From Verrucomicrobiaceae bacterium (GTDB lineage Bacteria > Verrucomicrobiota > Verrucomicrobiia > Verrucomicrobiales > Verrucomicrobiaceae), in assembly GCA_016713245.1 (NCBI GenBank), contig JADJPM010000004.1:3534001-3598000 (forward strand): a stretch of DNA of 64,000 bases, given 5' to 3'. The position numbers and the translations under genes were made by a program. The notes below the pieces were generated by a model. That model saw only the letters and a program-made list of their open reading frames with translations. It had not been told where the DNA came from and did no database searches. Shown in pieces: positions 1 through 8,223 of the stretch (its first letter is position 1; each line of letters begins with the position of its first letter).

Positions 1-1
1 G

Positions 2-859
2 GACACCGCCATCTACACCCAGTGCGCCCTGCTCGCCCAGCGCATGCTCGGCATGGAAAAACAAGCCGCCGAGACCCTCGCCCTCATCCGTGGCATCGAG
101 ATCGAATCCCTCCGCTTACCCTCCGGCCACCTCTCCCATGGACTCGACCACGATGGCACCCGCCTCCTTCCCCATGGCTGGCGGGATTGGGGTGGTGAGA
201 CCGCCCTCGTTCAGATCATGCAGCGTCTGGCGCAGCCGGAATGCCGAGTCGTTGCCTCGGATCGACCCGGCCGTGCCTGGCAGGGCACCGGCTTCATCCC
301 GGAGATCCAAAGCCTCCTCCACCCTGATTTTGACCGCGATCAGGCCGATGCCCTCGACGGCGTGCACTGGAAACCCGTCCGCCATCTCATGCTCGGAGCC
401 CAGCAGGCCTATTTCCCCAAGGCCATGCCCAGCAGCCCCGCCGCTCGCCTTGGCATCCACGGCCTCTCCGCCGGTGAAAATCAACATGGCAATGCCTACC
501 ACGTCAGCGGCGTCGATCTCACCGGGCAGACGCTCATCCATCCGCACTACATCCTCATGAGCGCCACGCTCGATCCCGATCCAGCCCGCGTGCTCGGCCT
601 CCTCGAACGGCTCGAAAAAGCCGGTTACTTCCCCCCTTGGGGCCTCGTGGAAAACCTCACCGCCGATGGCAGCAGCTATCTGCCCATGAACGGCGCCTTA
701 AACGCCGGTTTCGAAGCCCTCGGTGCCTATCACCTGCTCGCCAAAAACCGCCGTATCCCCGATACCGTGCACGAAGCCAGCCTCCGCTGCCCTGACATCC
801 GCCAGGCCATGACCCTCTTTTTCCCGGAGGCACCTGCTGCTACTGGCCCCTCCCAGTGA
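2..859 (+). CDS. Glycoamylase-like protein, 5' end cut by window edge
   Basis: The frame is open from the window edge, so at least 14 residues precede the first visible Met codon at 44 and the true start lies outside. The visible part has a WRDWGGE segment, a stretch around residues 140-170 with GLSAGENQHGNAYHV, and a closing block (GLVENL...ALGAYHLL...DIRQAMTLFF). This pattern resembles the C-terminal half of glycoamylase-like (PF10091-type) alpha/alpha-barrel proteins, which act on cyclic or beta-glucans. The match is from memory of the family pattern and is only moderate; a hypothetical protein is the safe fallback. No signal peptide can be judged because the N-terminus is missing. The gene ends about 100 bp before the next gene on the same strand. 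Confidence 0.4.
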   Translation, partial: DTAIYTQCALLAQRMLGMEKQAAETLALIRGIEIESLRLPSGHLSHGLDHDGTRLLPHGWRDWGGETALVQIMQRLAQPECRVVASDRPGRAWQGTGFIPEIQSLLHPDFDRDQADALDGVHWKPVRHLMLGAQQAYFPKAMPSSPAARLGIHGLSAGENQHGNAYHVSGVDLTGQTLIHPHYILMSATLDPDPARVLGLLERLEKAGYFPPWGLVENLTADGSSYLPMNGALNAGFEALGAYHLLAKNRRIPDTVHEASLRCPDIRQAMTLFFPEAPAATGPSQ

Positions 860-960
860 AACGTTTGCGGCAGGCGAAACAGCCTGATTGTTACTTTTCC
901 GTCACTTTCCGCATTTCCCTTGCTGGCCGTGCCGGAGCGTGGTGAGCATTCGCCCCCACC

Positions 961-1341
961 ATGACCACCCTGCTCCCCTTTCTCGCCGCTCTTTCCGATG
1001 CCAGCCGCCTCCGCCTTCTCTTCCTCGTGCAGGAGCATAAAATCACCGTCGCCGAGCTTCGTCCCATCCTCGGTCTCGGTGATGGCGATCTCGCCGCGCA
1101 TGTGAAGCAACTCGTCGAAATCGGCCTCATCAAAGCAGGCAAAGGCGGCACCCATCTCAAGCTCAAGCACAAGCACGCCGCCCTCCTCGGCAAGCTCTTC
1201 ACCCACTTCAAAGTCGGCACCAAAAAAGACACCCAGTCCCAAAGCGACGCCAAAAAGCTCCACGACCTCCGCCACAAGAAACCCGCCAAGTCTGCCAAGC
1301 CCGCCAAAAAAGCCGCCACCAAGAAAAAGGCCGCGAAGTGA
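961..1341 (+). CDS. ArsR-like winged-helix regulator with Lys/Ala-rich tail
   Basis: A 126-residue protein. Residues 1-85 look like an ArsR-type winged helix: LAALSDASRLRLLFLV (helix 1-2), then ITVAELRPILGLGDGDLAAHVKQLVEIGLI (helix-turn-helix). Residues 100-126 are almost only Lys, Ala and Pro (KKPAKSAKPAKKAATKKK), like bacterial histone-H1-type tails that bind DNA nonspecifically. No cysteine or histidine metal site is visible in the body, so a metal-sensing role is not supported. Inference: a DNA-binding regulator or nucleoid-associated protein. It stands alone between the partial upstream gene and an IS-disrupted region. Confidence 0.65.
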   Translation: MTTLLPFLAALSDASRLRLLFLVQEHKITVAELRPILGLGDGDLAAHVKQLVEIGLIKAGKGGTHLKLKHKHAALLGKLFTHFKVGTKKDTQSQSDAKKLHDLRHKKPAKSAKPAKKAATKKKAAK

Positions 1342-1710
1342 TCCCTCTTGGTGAGCCGTGAAGATGGCGTGGATCCGCTGACGATCCTGAACAGCTCCAT
1401 GGACGCCCGGATTCCATGACACTCCAAGGCTTCTCAGTGCATGCCGATCTGCCAACGACCGAGTGAAGACAAAATCGAGTCGGGCAAAATTCATCGGCAT
1501 GGCTTGATGCCTCATGATTTTGTCTTTTGCTTACCCTTGAGAACAAGGAAGCGGACAAGCTGGAGATAAAATCGGCAGCCAATCCGAACCAGTAACTAAG
1601 GCGCCTTGACGAGAATTCTGCACTCAAGAAGGTGCCGGTAGATCTGAAACACCTTCTGGAGGAAGCCGATGCCGCAAACTCATGAATGCGAACTTTTTGT
1701 CAGCCAGTTG
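1342..1710. other. Intergenic region without a supported gene
   Basis: About 370 bases between the ArsR-like gene and the IS4 element. Only short overlapping frames on both strands are present and none has a recognisable domain or plausible ribosome binding site. No tRNA or strong terminator was seen. Confidence 0.5.
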
Positions 1711-1721
1711 CAGCCTGACCC
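1711..1721. repeat. Target-site duplication, left copy
   Basis: CAGCCTGACCC, repeated at 3273-3283 after the IS and again at 3366-3376 after the mini-element. Confidence 0.8.
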
Positions 1722-3272
1722 GAATGGCACTGAGTTAAGGCACATTTGGGATGAAAAACGAGCATGGTTTTAGTGATGTGTTCGTTAAGGAGCAATGGCC
1801 GCGCACACGAAGTTCTTTCCCGCGTTTCACAGGCATCTTTTCGGGCGTCCGCCGGTTGGCAAGGCCCGTCTTCTGGAGCGCAAGGCCCGTGAGGCCGACC
1901 AGCTCTGCCTGACGCAGTTGCACACTCTCTTTGCCGAGGTGCTGCCGCCTTGGCTTTCTTGCTACAAAGCCTCGCAAGGCACCAACAGCCGCCATCGCAT
2001 CTACACGCCGCTGGTGACCTTCTGGGCCTTCCTATCTCAAACACTGGATGCGGATGGAAGCTGCCGCCGTGCGGTCACCCGCGTGCAGACGTTGTGCTCC
2101 GCACTCGGACTGGAGCTTCCTGACGAGGACACTGGCGCTTATTGCACGGCACGCGCACGATTGCCCATGAAGCTGCTCTTGCGGATCCATTCGCACATCA
2201 CGGAGAGGCTCGGAGCGCTGCCACACGAAGGACGCCGCGTGCTTGTGATGGATGGCACATCCATCCGCATGCCTGACAGCAAGGCGAATGCCGCCCTATA
2301 CATGCAGGCTCCCCAACAAAAGCCCGGCTGTGGCTTTCCTCTCATGCCGGTGCTTGGGCTTTTCGATCTGAGCAGCGGCACCTGGATCGGCGCGGTCAAA
2401 AGCATAGGGCGGGCACATGATGCACTGCTGGCCTGGCGCATGCTGCGGCATCTGAGGAAGGGCGACATCCTCATCGCAGACCGCGCCTTCGGCTCCTACG
2501 CGTTCATCGCCGCATGCAAGGCACGAGGAGTCGATGTGGTCATGCGCCTGCATCAGGGGCGCGATCCTCAGGTGGAGAAGGGCAAGCGCGTCGGTGACAA
2601 CGACTGGCATGTCACCTGGAGCCGGCCGCTGAAGGCACCGCAAGGCCGCTACCGCGCCATGCATAAAGCCTTGCATGACGCGTTGCCGACCACGCTAGAT
2701 TTGCGGCTGGTCAAGGTGCGCACCGCCAGCCCGGGCTTCCGCACGCAAGAGTTACAGATCGTCACCACGTTGCGCGACACACACGCCCACAGCGCCGCGC
2801 AGATCGCCGCATGGTATCAGCAGCGCTGGCAGGTGGAGCTCTACTTCGATGACATCAAAACGAGCCTGCACATGCACGCGTTTCGCTGCAAAAGCCCGCA
2901 CATGGTCGTGCGCGAACTGCTCATGCACATGATCGCCCACAACCTCGTCCGGCATCTGATGATGAGCGCCGAGACCATGCGTGATTTGCATGCACGCGGC
3001 ACGCTGTCCTTCAAGGGAACGATGGATCGCCTGGATCAATGGCAGTGGGCCATCTGGAGCGCCCCAACAGCAAGCAGGCAAGGCAAAGGTGTGAGGCGCT
3101 GCTGCAAACCATCGCCGATGACGAGGTGCCGCCACGCCCTGGACGCAGTGAGCCGCGCGTGTGCAAAGACCGCCAGAACAAATACACTTTTATGACCAAA
3201 CCGCGTTACCTCTATAACCTTGAAGACAACCTCGCTCACGTATCCTAAAATGAGCTTAATTCAGTGCCATTC
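1722..3272 (+). mobile_element. IS4-family insertion sequence with terminal inverted repeats
   Basis: The left end starts GAATGGCACTGAGTTAAG (1722-1739). The right end reads CTTAATTCAGTGCCATTC (3255-3272), its inverted copy with one mismatch. The 11 bases CAGCCTGACCC lie directly outside on both sides (1711-1721 and 3273-3283), which fits the 10-13 bp target duplications known for IS4-group elements. The element is about 1.55 kb and contains one transposase gene. Confidence 0.9.
1795..3195 (+). CDS. IS4-family DDE transposase, C-terminus frameshifted
   Basis: Catalyses cut-and-paste transposition of the surrounding element. The 466-residue frame starts at ATG 1795 behind a TAAGGAG ribosome binding site. 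The DDE residues are visible: D153 in VLVMDGTS, D229 in LIADRAF, and E348 inside the IS4 signature Y-(2)-R-(3)-E-(6)-K (YQQRWQVELYFDDIK, residues 341-355). From about 3060 the frame leaves the conserved C-terminus. The expected IS4 ending (RPGRSEPR...YTFMTKPR) is encoded in another frame, up to a stop at 3248. One extra C in the CCCC run at 3062-3065 would join the two parts. The copy may therefore be inactive, or the run may be miscalled. A low-level programmed shift is possible, but no classical slippery heptamer was seen. Confidence 0.9.
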   Translation: MAAHTKFFPAFHRHLFGRPPVGKARLLERKAREADQLCLTQLHTLFAEVLPPWLSCYKASQGTNSRHRIYTPLVTFWAFLSQTLDADGSCRRAVTRVQTLCSALGLELPDEDTGAYCTARARLPMKLLLRIHSHITERLGALPHEGRRVLVMDGTSIRMPDSKANAALYMQAPQQKPGCGFPLMPVLGLFDLSSGTWIGAVKSIGRAHDALLAWRMLRHLRKGDILIADRAFGSYAFIAACKARGVDVVMRLHQGRDPQVEKGKRVGDNDWHVTWSRPLKAPQGRYRAMHKALHDALPTTLDLRLVKVRTASPGFRTQELQIVTTLRDTHAHSAAQIAAWYQQRWQVELYFDDIKTSLHMHAFRCKSPHMVVRELLMHMIAHNLVRHLMMSAETMRDLHARGTLSFKGTMDRLDQWQWAIWSAPTASRQGKGVRRCCKPSPMTRCRHALDAVSRACAKTARTNTLL

Positions 3273-3283
3273 CAGCCTGACCC

Positions 3284-3365
3284 GAATGGCACTGAGTTAA
3301 GCTCCATTTGGGATCGGTTTCGCCGACGGTTCTCGTCCAAAAACAGCCTTAATTCAGTGCCATTC
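3284..3365. mobile_element. 82-bp mini-element with IS4 ends
   Basis: It begins GAATGGCACTGAGTTAAG and ends CTTAATTCAGTGCCATTC, the same ends as the IS at 1722-3272, and even shares the next bases of the left end (CATTTGGGAT). It has only about 45 bp of unrelated interior and no coding capacity. The 11-bp sequence CAGCCTGACCC flanks it on both sides (3273-3283 and 3366-3376). It is a MITE-like derivative that the neighbouring transposase could in principle mobilise. Confidence 0.8.
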
Positions 3366-3369
3366 CAGC

Positions 3370-3397
3370 CTGACCCCGTTTCCCTGACCCCGTTTCC
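3370..3397. repeat. Two tandem 14-bp repeats
   Basis: CTGACCCCGTTTCC occurs twice head to tail (3370-3383, 3384-3397), overlapping the third copy of the 11-bp target repeat. It probably arose by local duplication at the insertion hot spot. Confidence 0.7.
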
Positions 3398-3422
3398 CCG
3401 TCAGTCGAACGCTAATCTCGTC

Positions 3423-4292
3423 ATGAACTATTTATCTTCCATTATTTTCATGCTGCTCTATTTGGGCCTGTCACAGCTTGCCAACGCACGAATCCAGGAG
3501 TTTTTTGCGGACTTGGATAGTGGGCAAAAGGTTGTTTTTAGAACTCAAAGTCCCGAATTACCCGCCCGCCTAGGGCTGTATTCGTTTAGCATTTTTCGAG
3601 GCCCTGAGCAGAAGGAAATACGCCTTTTTGAAATGGACAACCCTGCCCGCGAGAGCCAAGGCACGACGATAAGCTACAGTGCGTCTTATTTGGGTTCCGC
3701 ATATGTCGAAGGTGATCGGGTATCTATTTTGGTGTTCGAGGTGCTGTCAGGCATGCACTTGATCAGCAAGCGCATTGAGGAAGGTCTTGCAGGCTCTACC
3801 GAGATGACAAGATTCAGAGGGGAATTGGGGGTGTACGAGGGCAAGACCATACGGCTGACAGGGCTGCATACGATCGAGATTCGCGATCAGGATGATCCAC
3901 CTGATGCCAAGCCGAAGATTCTGAGCATGAATGAGGGTCCGGACTGGTATTTGAATTACCGAGGCATGCCCACTTGGTCACTCGACGGTCAGCCTTGTCC
4001 TCAGGTGCGCACTGGAATTGCCCGCTACGTCAGGAATCAGGACGGCACGACGGAGCTGCTCCAGGCCCCCGAGCTCAAGTATGCAGCGGACTTCATCCCC
4101 AATTCTGAAACCGAGAAAGGGGCACTCAGGCCTGACGTCCCCCGAGTTTCACCCGCCCCAGCTCCGCTCAAAGCTGACCCCACAAAAATGGAAGCGGATA
4201 CTCTCGAAAAGGATCGCCTGCCCATATTCATCATTCTCTTCGTCTTTGCGATGATGATTCTTTTGGTCTGGCAGTTGAAAAAAATGAGGTAG
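3423..4292 (+). CDS. Hypothetical membrane-anchored exported protein
   Basis: I do not recognise the family. The open frame extends upstream through the mini-element, but ATG 3423 is preferred because it gives a clear Sec signal (NYLSSIIFMLLYLGLS...ANA) and starts after the repeat DNA. The 289-residue product has a soluble middle part, a charged Pro/Ala linker around residues 240-260, and a C-terminal transmembrane helix (IFIILFVFAMMILLVW) followed by KKMR. It is therefore probably an extracytoplasmic protein anchored at its C-terminus. Base composition is clearly lower in GC than the neighbours, and together with the flanking IS this suggests acquired DNA. Confidence 0.65.
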   Translation: MNYLSSIIFMLLYLGLSQLANARIQEFFADLDSGQKVVFRTQSPELPARLGLYSFSIFRGPEQKEIRLFEMDNPARESQGTTISYSASYLGSAYVEGDRVSILVFEVLSGMHLISKRIEEGLAGSTEMTRFRGELGVYEGKTIRLTGLHTIEIRDQDDPPDAKPKILSMNEGPDWYLNYRGMPTWSLDGQPCPQVRTGIARYVRNQDGTTELLQAPELKYAADFIPNSETEKGALRPDVPRVSPAPAPLKADPTKMEADTLEKDRLPIFIILFVFAMMILLVWQLKKMR

Positions 4293-4303
4293 GAGGCAGC
4301 CAA

Positions 4304-4663
4304 GTGAACTTCCGACCCCGCGTTTTCGCAGGGATACCACCACAGCGCCTCCAGCTCTCACCCACGGGGCAGATCGTCGGCACCCCCACCATCGGTTCGC
4401 TGGATCCCTTCCCGCTCGTCATCGCGGCCACGGATGCCCACGGCAGGCAGGGCACCGGTTCTTATCTACTCCTCATTGCACCGCCTCCTCCTCCACCGCT
4501 GATGGTGACCATCAATGGCTCCAGTTTTAGCACCGTGGTAGGCAAGCCGATTTCGATTCCAGCCACTGCCAGCGGTGGTGTGGCTCCTCTCACTTTATCG
4601 GGAAAGAGAAAGCACTTTTGGCTCCCCGGCAAATACACCGCCATCGTGAAAATGACGTCATGA
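4304..4663 (+). pseudogene. Fragment of an Ig-like (He_PIG-type) repeat protein
   Basis: The frame encodes LQLSPTGQIVGTPT followed by a beta-strand pattern ending VIAATDAHG, the hallmark of putative-Ig (He_PIG) repeats found in large surface proteins. A Pro-rich linker and the start of a second repeat (ATASGGVAPL) follow. There is no signal peptide, no upstream portion, and only a GTG at 4304 as start. The frame runs into the 11-bp tandem repeats and stops. I read it as a remnant of a large adhesin-like gene. Confidence 0.55.
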
Positions 4664-4692
4664 AAATGACGTGAAAATGACGTGAAAATGAC
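4646..4692. repeat. Tandem 11-bp repeats (GTGAAAATGAC)
   Basis: GTGAAAATGAC at 4646-4656, a shortened copy at 4661-4670, then full copies at 4671-4681 and 4682-4692. They lie at the 3' edge of the Ig-like gene fragment. Confidence 0.8.
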
Positions 4693-4861
4693 GTCAGGGT
4701 GCAAAAATCTGACAATCTATCTCGGCGTCTTCCCAGCCTCTCGCGGTGGTTCCATCAGGTTCCCGAAAGACGCACCTCAAGCGATCCAGGTCGAGCACCG
4801 CTGCCCAGCCGCTGGGGAGCCTCGGCGGAACAGCCTCGCGTTCGCGAACCGTCCACTCAAG

Positions 4862-5330
4862 CAGCTGACACCGCGAGTTCTGGAGCGCAGCGGAAGCAGC
4901 CGAAGGCAAAGGAGATAACCGCAGAGATGAATGTCTGGGGCTTTCTCTGCGGTTATCCATCCTCTCGCGGTGCTTCCATCTGGAAGGTTAGTGCGCCTGA
5001 AACCGGGTGTAACTGTGAAACCTGGGTTGGGCTGCAACTGACAGATACAGTCTTCTCCCAAGCCGTGAAACACCGCGAGAGAGGAGATAACCGCAGAGAT
5101 GAATTTCTGAGGATTTCTCTGCGGTTATCCATCCTCTCGCGGTGCTTCCTTCTGGACGGTTAGTGCGTATGAAACCGGGTGTAACCGTGAAACCTGGGTC
5201 GGGCTGCAACTGGCTGATAAAATCGTCTCCCAAGCCGTGAAACACCGCGAGTTCTGGAGCGCAGCGGAAGCAGCCGAAGGCAAAGGAGATAACCGCAGAG
5301 ATGAATTTCTGAGGCTTTCTCGGCCACTCG
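4862..5330. repeat. Three tandem copies of a palindromic intergenic repeat
   Basis: The block starting CACCGCGAG occurs at 4869, 5071 and 5243, giving periods of 202 and 172 bp. The 30-bp difference is a segment present in copies 1 and 3 but absent from copy 2. Copies 1 and 2 contain ATAACCGCAGAGA and, about 16 bases later, its reverse complement TCTCTGCGGTTAT. An outer pair CACCGCGAG / CTCGCGGTG extends the stem, so each copy can fold into a long hairpin. A related half-copy lies near 4739 (CTCTCGCGGTGG). No coding function is supported. Bases 5331-5519 hold only decayed sequence; a 22-codon frame on the minus strand near 5424-5490 may be the end of a lost gene. Confidence 0.8.
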
Positions 5331-5519
5331 CCATCGCCATGAATGGGCTGGTAAAAGATTTCGGGTAAAAGATAAGACCTCTGATCTCTGGCATCCTTTA
5401 CCCCGAATCTTTGACCATCCATCAGGCCTCAAAAAGCAAGCCGATCACCGCTTGGAGTGCGTTCGGATCGTAGATCAGCTCCGCGTTCATGGCAGACTTT
5501 GCCTCGATTTCAGATGAGA

Positions 5520-6773
5520 TCACCTCCCGATGCACCAGAGGTTCTGGTAGCCGCGGATGAAAAGATGGCCGTCGCTCACGGCGATGGAGGCGATGATTTT
5601 TTCACCGAGTGGATTGGTGGCCAGCAGCTCATACTTCGGAGCGGCTTTGAAGACGAAGCAGTCGCCGCCTTGGTTGGCGGCGTAGAGCTTTCCATCGGCG
5701 CTGAGCACGAGGGAGGACCAGTTTTGACCGGTGGGGCCGGGGCCTTTGACGCGTTCATTGAAGATGAGTTTTCCCGTCTGGATGTCACGACATTCGAGGA
5801 TGCCACCATCGGTGAGGATGTAGTGATGGCCTTGATACACGACGCCGCTGCCGATGCGCTGCTGCACCTTGGGCTCATGCCACACGCGGTTTTTCTCCGT
5901 CACATCCCCGCTGCCACCGGGCCGGATCGCCATCGCGGCACCGCCATAGCCGCACATGGCAATCATGAGGCCATCGGCAAACACGGGCGAGTTGTACACC
6001 AGCTTGGAAAGACCGCCGCAGGTCCACAGTTCCTTGCCATTCATCGGGTCAAAGGCGCAGGCACGGCCGGGATAGGACATGAGCAGCTCATCGCGGCTGC
6101 CGACATTTCGCAGCAGCGGATCACTCCACGAGCCGAGCCAGTTTTTATTGCCGGACTCGCCGGAATCACCGCCGGGCTCCTGATGCTCCCAGATGGTTTT
6201 GCCGGTCTTTTTGTCGAAGCAATACAAGACCGTCTTCGCACCGGGCCCAAAGTTCAGGAAGACGCGATCCCCCGTGATCACGGGCGAGGTGCCATTTCCC
6301 CAAATGTGATGCTGCTTGCCGAGATCCGTGCGCTTCCACAGCTCTTTGCCATCCATGTCGTAGCAAAAAACGCCGGCAGAAGCATGAAACACGATCACCC
6401 GCTCGCCATCGGTCGCCGGTGAGGCGGCGCAGAAGGGATTCGTGGCATGGGTGAGCTCCTTTTCGCGGTAGATCGTGCCCGCGTCCCAGAGTTGCTTGCC
6501 GGTCTTTTTATCCAAGCAAAGCAGCAGACGCTTCCCTTCCTTCTCGACGGCCTGGGTGAGGAAGAGCTTCCCGCCCCAGATGACCGGTGTCGAATTGCCG
6601 CGATCTGGCAGCGTCACCTTCCAGGCCACGTTTTGCTCAGCGCTCCACGTTTCCGGCAGGTTCGATTCGGTGCAGGTGCCATCGCCCTTCGCGCCGCGCC
6701 ACATGGGCCAGTGATCGGCAAAAACGGCCAGGGTGGAGCCGAGCAGGGCGGTGAGAGTCAGGAGAGTCTTCAT
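5520..6773 (-). CDS. Secreted PQQ-type beta-propeller protein
   Basis: A 417-residue protein with an N-terminal Sec signal (MKTLLTLTALLGSTLAVFA) that fixes the start at 6773 rather than the longer frame at 6878. The mature part is built of PQQ-like propeller blades. Repeated motifs of the type LYCFDKKTGKTIWEH, LLLCLDKKTGKQLWD and CYDMDGKELW are visible between residues 70 and 270. It starts with DHWPMWRG, typical of the large family of PQQ_2 propeller proteins in this phylum. No quinoprotein dehydrogenase catalytic residues or heme motif were seen, so a binding or scaffold role in the periplasm is more likely than enzymatic activity. It is transcribed divergently from the membrane fusion protein gene. 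Confidence 0.85.
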   Translation of the reverse strand: MKTLLTLTALLGSTLAVFADHWPMWRGAKGDGTCTESNLPETWSAEQNVAWKVTLPDRGNSTPVIWGGKLFLTQAVEKEGKRLLLCLDKKTGKQLWDAGTIYREKELTHATNPFCAASPATDGERVIVFHASAGVFCYDMDGKELWKRTDLGKQHHIWGNGTSPVITGDRVFLNFGPGAKTVLYCFDKKTGKTIWEHQEPGGDSGESGNKNWLGSWSDPLLRNVGSRDELLMSYPGRACAFDPMNGKELWTCGGLSKLVYNSPVFADGLMIAMCGYGGAAMAIRPGGSGDVTEKNRVWHEPKVQQRIGSGVVYQGHHYILTDGGILECRDIQTGKLIFNERVKGPGPTGQNWSSLVLSADGKLYAANQGGDCFVFKAAPKYELLATNPLGEKIIASIAVSDGHLFIRGYQNLWCIGR

Positions 6774-6894
6774 GGTCAGGAAGCCAGAACGAGCCACGCC
6801 GCGCTGGAATGTCATTTCACGCTCAAAAGCCGCTTCAAAGCCGAAGAAATCGCCTGCGCATTCATCCGCCTCGCGCATGATGCCGCACTCCCGA

Positions 6895-8157
6895 ATGTCC
6901 GAAGCGCCTCAAGCCCGTCCGCCCTCCAACGGCAAGCCGCCGTGGGAGGCCAAGCGCCCACCACGCGGTCGCGGCCTGCTGCGCCGCCTCATGACCTTGC
7001 TCATCGTGGCCGGATTGATCGCCCTCGTCGTGCAGGCCATGCGCCCACGGCCCATCGAGGTGGAGGTCGGCGTGGTCAAACCGGGGCCGCTGACCGTTTT
7101 CGTGAGCGAAGAGGGAAAAACACGCATTCGCAATCGCTACATCGTCGCCGCCCCGGTCGGCGGCAGCATGCAGCGGGTCAGTTTAAAGCCCGGTGATGCC
7201 GTCAAGGCAGGTGAAACCATTCTCACCCGCATCGAGCCAAGCATGGCACCGCTCCTCGATACCCGCAGCAAAGCCCAGGCCCAAGCCCGCGTGGATGCCG
7301 CTACGGCCAGCCGCAGCCGGGCGCAGGAAGCCCTCGAAATGGCCCGCACCGGCCTCAAATACGCCCAATCAAATTGGGATCGCATCAAAACCAACACGGA
7401 CAAAGGCACCATCAGCGAAACAGACCGCGATACCTTTGAGCGAGAGGCTGAAATGAAATCTCGCGAGGTCCGCGCCTCCGAATTCGCCCTGCAAGTGGCC
7501 GACTTTGAACTCGTCCAAACCAAGGCCGCTCTGCTCCAGCTCGAAAAGCCTTCCGAAAGCGGCGCGGTGATCGAGTTGAAAGCGCCTGTGAATGGACTCG
7601 TCCTCCGCGTGCAGCAGGAGAGCGCCACCATCATCGCCCCTGGCGCTCCCATTCTCGAAATCGGTGACCCGACGGATCTCGAAATCGAAGCCGAGATCCT
7701 CTCCCGCGATGCCGTGAATATCCAACCCGATGCCGAGGTGACCATCGAGCAATGGGGTGGAGCCCCCGCGCCAGGCCGCGTGCGCCGCATTGAGCCGGCC
7801 GCCTTCACCAAAGTCTCCGCTCTCGGTGTCGAGGAACAGCGTGTGCTCGTGCTGAGCGACTTCAAAGAGCAAACGCCCGCCCTCAAAGCCCTCGGGGATC
7901 GCTACCGCGTCGAAGTCCGAGTGGCCGTGTGGAAAAGCAATGAGACGCTGCTCGTGCCTGCGGGTGCTCTTTTCCGCGTCGGCAGTGAATGGAAGACCTT
8001 CCTCTTCAACTCAGGCAAGGCCAAGACCGTTACCGTCGAGGCGGGCCGCACGGATGGAAAGCTCACCCAGGTGCTGAGCGGCCTCGAAGAGGGCGACGAG
8101 GTGCTCCTTCACCCACCGGATAGCGTCGCAGACGGCAGCGAAGTGGTGAAACGATAA
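6895..8157 (+). CDS. HlyD-family membrane fusion (periplasmic adaptor) protein
   Basis: A 420-residue adaptor of the kind that links an inner-membrane transporter to the outer membrane. Residues 1-27 are basic, 28-47 form one transmembrane helix (RRLMTLLIVAGLIALVV), then a biotinyl-lipoyl-like half (IVAAPVGGSMQRV...KPGDAVKAGETI). A long coiled-coil hairpin follows (about 115-210, rich in Ala, Arg, Glu), then the second lipoyl half and beta-barrel domains (APVNGLVLRVQ...VLEGLEEGDEV-like ending). Start 6895 was chosen because translation further upstream has no domain. No ABC permease or ATPase is adjacent; the next gene is a thioredoxin-like protein, so its partner must be encoded elsewhere. 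Confidence 0.85.
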   Translation: MSEAPQARPPSNGKPPWEAKRPPRGRGLLRRLMTLLIVAGLIALVVQAMRPRPIEVEVGVVKPGPLTVFVSEEGKTRIRNRYIVAAPVGGSMQRVSLKPGDAVKAGETILTRIEPSMAPLLDTRSKAQAQARVDAATASRSRAQEALEMARTGLKYAQSNWDRIKTNTDKGTISETDRDTFEREAEMKSREVRASEFALQVADFELVQTKAALLQLEKPSESGAVIELKAPVNGLVLRVQQESATIIAPGAPILEIGDPTDLEIEAEILSRDAVNIQPDAEVTIEQWGGAPAPGRVRRIEPAAFTKVSALGVEEQRVLVLSDFKEQTPALKALGDRYRVEVRVAVWKSNETLLVPAGALFRVGSEWKTFLFNSGKAKTVTVEAGRTDGKLTQVLSGLEEGDEVLLHPPDSVADGSEVVKR

Positions 8158-8223
8158 GCAGGAACCCCAGCGGCAGCTTTTCCTCTCGACACAAGGCGGC
8201 CCGGCGTGGACGATTCGCGCATC

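Noticed and set aside
3055..3070. Programmed -1 frameshift in the IS4 transposase
   Set aside because: No classical X-XXY-YYZ heptamer or downstream stem was seen, and IS4 transposases are normally made from one frame; a one-base loss in CCCC is simpler.
4862..5330. Possible CRISPR array
   Set aside because: The repeats are 170-200 bp apart, contain long hairpins, and lack short uniform spacers; no cas genes are nearby.
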